64,000 nucleotides of DNA from Myxococcales bacterium 68-20 (GTDB taxonomy: Bacteria > Myxococcota_A > Polyangia > Polyangiales > Polyangiaceae). The DNA is taken from positions 186,001 through 250,000 of the forward strand of contig MKVQ01000012.1 in NCBI GenBank assembly GCA_001899635.1, read 5' to 3'. Shown here in pieces: positions 61,889 through 64,000 of this stretch. The stretch's first letter is position 1. Each line of letters opens with the position of its first letter. A program made the translations under genes and the position numbers. The notes below the pieces were generated by a model, which saw nothing but the letters and a program-made list of their open reading frames with translations, did not search any database and was not told the origin of the DNA.

Positions 61889-63123
61889 TGCGGCACCTCG
61901 ACTGGTCCAGCGTCCCGTGCGGGCGAATCGCATGGCTCGACGACGCAGCTTCCGCCGACGCACGCTTGACCCGCGACGGCATCACAGACCTTGCCGCATC
62001 CCCCGCAGTTCATCGGATCGCTGTCGATGTTGGTCTCGCACTGGTCCGTCTCGTTACCGTTGCAGTCGGCCCAGCCCTTCATGCACTGGCGGTTGCACAT
62101 GCCGTAGGTGCACGTACCGATGCTGTTGATGCTGCCGTTCGGCGCGCACGACGATCCGCAGGCGCCGCAGTTGTTTCGATCCGAGGCGAGGTTGAAGCAC
62201 GCGCCCGTGCAGATGCCGTCGAAGCACCAGGTCGGGCAGAACGTCTCGCCAGCCGGACACATGCACTGAGGAGCTCCGTAGTCGTCGAGCCGGCATTCCT
62301 GACCCGCCGCGCAGGCGACCCCGCAGCCACCGCAGTTCTCGGCCGTGAGGATGCTGGTCTCGCAGCCGTTGCTCTTGTCGCCGTCGCAGTTCGCCAGGGT
62401 CGGCAAGCACTTCAGGTGGCCGCACTGACCGGAGTAGCACCCGAAATAGAAGGTTTCGTGCGGGACGCCGGCGTCGCCATCACCGTTCGGGTCACACGCA
62501 TTGCCGCAGGCACCGCAGTTCTCGTCATCGTCCGTCGCGTTGACACAGCGAGTCCATGGCGTCCTGCAGAGCGCCTGGCCCGGCTTGCACCCGCACCCGA
62601 TGTCGCCGAAGAGAGAGCGCTGGACACACGGCTTGTCGGGAGAGCATTTGTTCCCGCACGCGCCGCAATGGTCGTCGTTCAGGTCCTTGATCTCACAGCC
62701 GTTGTCAGGGACGCCATCGCAGTCGAGCGCCGTAGGAACGCCTGTGCATGCCATCATGCAGCGCCCCTCGACGCACTCGAACATCTCGGAGCCGGTCTCG
62801 CGGGGGCAAGCGAGCCCGCAGGCGCCGCAGTTGTCCCTGTCCGTCATCAGGTCGACGTCGCAGCGGAAGCGTGAATCCGGGCAGGTCGTCCGGCCCGCGG
62901 GGCACTCGCTCGACGGGCAGTACAACGTGAACCCGGCCTCCGCCTCGGGGCCTGCGTCCTCGACCGGGGCGACGAAGACGCCGCCGGCGTCACCCGCGAC
63001 GCCGAAGCCCAGGTTCACGTCGCGATCGGAGCAAGCGAAGACGACGACACAGAAGCCGGTAGCGATCGTGGATATCGCCGTCCGCGTCACCAATCGGTGG
63101 AGCGTCGTGGATCGATCGCTCAT
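61885..63123 (-). CDS. Cysteine-repeat (NCGxCG) lipoprotein, cassette F
   Basis: 412 residues. Lipobox VFAC (Cys31). Six units: NCGACGLAC, HCGACGNKC, NCGACGNAC, NCGGCGVAC, NCGACGSSC, NCGGCGKVC. C-terminus AGQACVGGSCVVEPCD matches E. Both ends overlap neighbours by 4 bases. The first unit is followed by a Cys-containing insert (CVEGRCMMAC), also present in E. Confidence 0.85.
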   Translation of the reverse strand: MSDRSTTLHRLVTRTAISTIATGFCVVVFACSDRDVNLGFGVAGDAGGVFVAPVEDAGPEAEAGFTLYCPSSECPAGRTTCPDSRFRCDVDLMTDRDNCGACGLACPRETGSEMFECVEGRCMMACTGVPTALDCDGVPDNGCEIKDLNDDHCGACGNKCSPDKPCVQRSLFGDIGCGCKPGQALCRTPWTRCVNATDDDENCGACGNACDPNGDGDAGVPHETFYFGCYSGQCGHLKCLPTLANCDGDKSNGCETSILTAENCGGCGVACAAGQECRLDDYGAPQCMCPAGETFCPTWCFDGICTGACFNLASDRNNCGACGSSCAPNGSINSIGTCTYGMCNRQCMKGWADCNGNETDQCETNIDSDPMNCGGCGKVCDAVAGQACVGGSCVVEPCDSPARDAGPVEVPQ

Positions 63124-63863
63124 GGCTTCACCTCATCCGAGGGGATGGAGGAACGAACGCGCCGCTCGTACGGCGAGCCGGGATGCGCGGCGAGGAAGCG
63201 CTCTCCCTTCGCGCGTGCCTCGCTGAGCCGTCCGAGCGCGGCGAGCGCCTGGATCTCCAGAGCATCGGCTTCTTCCGAAAAGCGGCCGGCGCGGAAGGTC
63301 CGCTGGTAGCTCTGCACGCGGGCCAGCGCGGCGTCGGGGTGCCCGGAGGCGAGCTCGCTTCGGGCGCCGTCGATCGCCGCGAGCTCGTCCTCGAGCCCAG
63401 GGCGCGAGGGGGCCTTCGACGCAGACGAAGGTCGAGGTACAGCCACCTTCCCGGTACCATCGTCGATGGCCGCCGAGGGCAGTTGCTCGACGCGAACCGT
63501 TTCGACCACCGAGGGCGCAGGCGGGCTGGCGCTCGGCTGCGCCGGCGCGATCTTCGGTGCATCGGGTCCCGCACTCGGAGGCAGTGCAGGTGCAGTCGAC
63601 GAGGTACGGACCGCGAGCACAACGCCGAAGGCTGCAACGACGGCCAGCGAGCCGAGCATGCCGAGGCGGGTGAACGAGCCGAAGCCTCTGCCGGTAGGTA
63701 ACGTGGATGTTGCGAGCTCTGCCGCCGGCAGCAGCCCAATCGCAGCAAGCGTGCGGGCCTCCGCCGACTTGGGCGACTCCGGTCCGTCCTTCGCCGCGGA
63801 GCGGAGCAGCTTCGCCGCGTCCGGAGAGACGGACTCGTCGAGCAGTGGTTTCATCTCGCTCAT
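63120..63863 (-). CDS. Single-pass membrane TPR-like protein, probable anti-sigma/sensor, cassette F
   Basis: 247 residues from the ATG overlapping the sigma stop. N-terminus 1-66 (longer than in B to E), transmembrane helix about 68-85 (GMLGSLAVVAAFGVVLAV), Pro/Ala/Ser linker, then a helical tail with DELAAIDGARSELASGHPD-like helices, ADALEIQALAALGRLSEARA and FLAAHPGSPYERRV. Anti-sigma role inferred from position; no ZAS motif. Confidence 0.7.
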   Translation of the reverse strand: MSEMKPLLDESVSPDAAKLLRSAAKDGPESPKSAEARTLAAIGLLPAAELATSTLPTGRGFGSFTRLGMLGSLAVVAAFGVVLAVRTSSTAPALPPSAGPDAPKIAPAQPSASPPAPSVVETVRVEQLPSAAIDDGTGKVAVPRPSSASKAPSRPGLEDELAAIDGARSELASGHPDAALARVQSYQRTFRAGRFSEEADALEIQALAALGRLSEARAKGERFLAAHPGSPYERRVRSSIPSDEVKP

Positions 63864-64000
63864 CGTTCACCTCGGCCGCCGCACTCCACGCAGGAGAGGA
63901 AGAACTCTCTCGCTCGTCGCAAACGGGATGCGACGGTCCCTGCTGGAATCCCCAGCATCCGGGAAATCTCGATCATCGTGACCCGTTCGAGCTCGAAGAG
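63860..64000 (-). CDS. ECF-type sigma factor, cassette F (C-terminal 46 residues)
   Basis: Reading the minus strand from the right edge gives 46 codons ending in TGA that overlap the anti-sigma ATG by 4 bases. They encode a region 4 helix-turn-helix: LFELERVTMIEISRMLGIP then AGTVASRLRRAREFF, ending CVECGGRGER. The terminal Cys pair (CVEC) is unlike the other sigma factors. The rest, and cassette F gene 1, lie beyond the window. Confidence 0.85.
   Translation of the reverse strand, partial: LFELERVTMIEISRMLGIPAGTVASRLRRAREFFLSCVECGGRGER

Overview
The window looks like chromosomal DNA of a GC-rich, predatory-type myxobacterium, probably in or near the Polyangiales. That inference rests on the strongly GC-biased codon third positions, the very high density of predicted lipoproteins with Asp/Ala/Gly/Pro-rich tails after the lipobox, the GTG/TTG starts, and families typical of myxobacteria (NCGxCG cysteine-repeat proteins, RCC1 proteins, IgGFc-binding-like proteins). 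No species can be named from the sequence alone. No rRNA, tRNA, CRISPR array or insertion sequence was seen.

The dominant content is one gene cassette present six times, called A to F here. The complete order in the direction of transcription is: (1) secreted protein with an N-terminal two-Cys domain, a Pro-rich linker and a beta-barrel-like C-terminus; (2) ECF-type sigma factor; (3) single-pass membrane protein with a cytoplasmic N-terminus and an extracytoplasmic TPR-like tail, a probable anti-sigma/sensor; (4) lipoprotein with exactly six NCGxCG cysteine repeats; (5) and (6) two lipoproteins, each with about seven 'WGS..DVW.VG' blades; (7) lipoprotein with seven RCC1 blades; (8) IgGFc-binding-like lipoprotein. 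Genes are packed with 4-base ATGA overlaps or short gaps.

Layout: cassette A (+) is cut by the left edge (1-3206; last 13 codons of gene 6, then genes 7 and 8). Cassette B (+) is complete (3327-12810) and C (+) is complete (12927-22361), in direct tandem. A first set of unrelated genes follows (22504-26994): a dihydrofolate-reductase-like protein, a large secreted SGNH hydrolase, a cytochrome c lipoprotein and a P-loop kinase. Cassette D (-) spans 27301-35484 and lacks the RCC1 gene. A second set (35631-43288) holds orphan lipoproteins, a GFA/CENP-V protein, a DUF6620-like protein plus zinc-ribbon pair, a sugar dehydrogenase fused to a diheme cytochrome, a P460-like cytochrome and a SUFU-like protein. 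Cassette E (+) is complete (43450-52890). A third set (52955-56184) holds an isolated gas-vesicle-like gene pair, a TerB-like membrane protein, a STAS-like protein and a lipoprotein. Cassette F (-) runs from 56271 off the right edge, inside its sigma gene.

Working model (inference): the sigma factor and membrane-bound TPR protein form a cell-surface signalling switch controlling their own cassette. The five lipoproteins, three of them probable seven-bladed propellers and one an IgGFc-binding-like adhesin, would form a surface assembly with gene 1 as a possible outer-membrane partner. Cassettes A, B and C are close relatives and E and F form a second lineage. D is divergent and reduced, so the locus looks like an expanding, diversifying family of surface systems.
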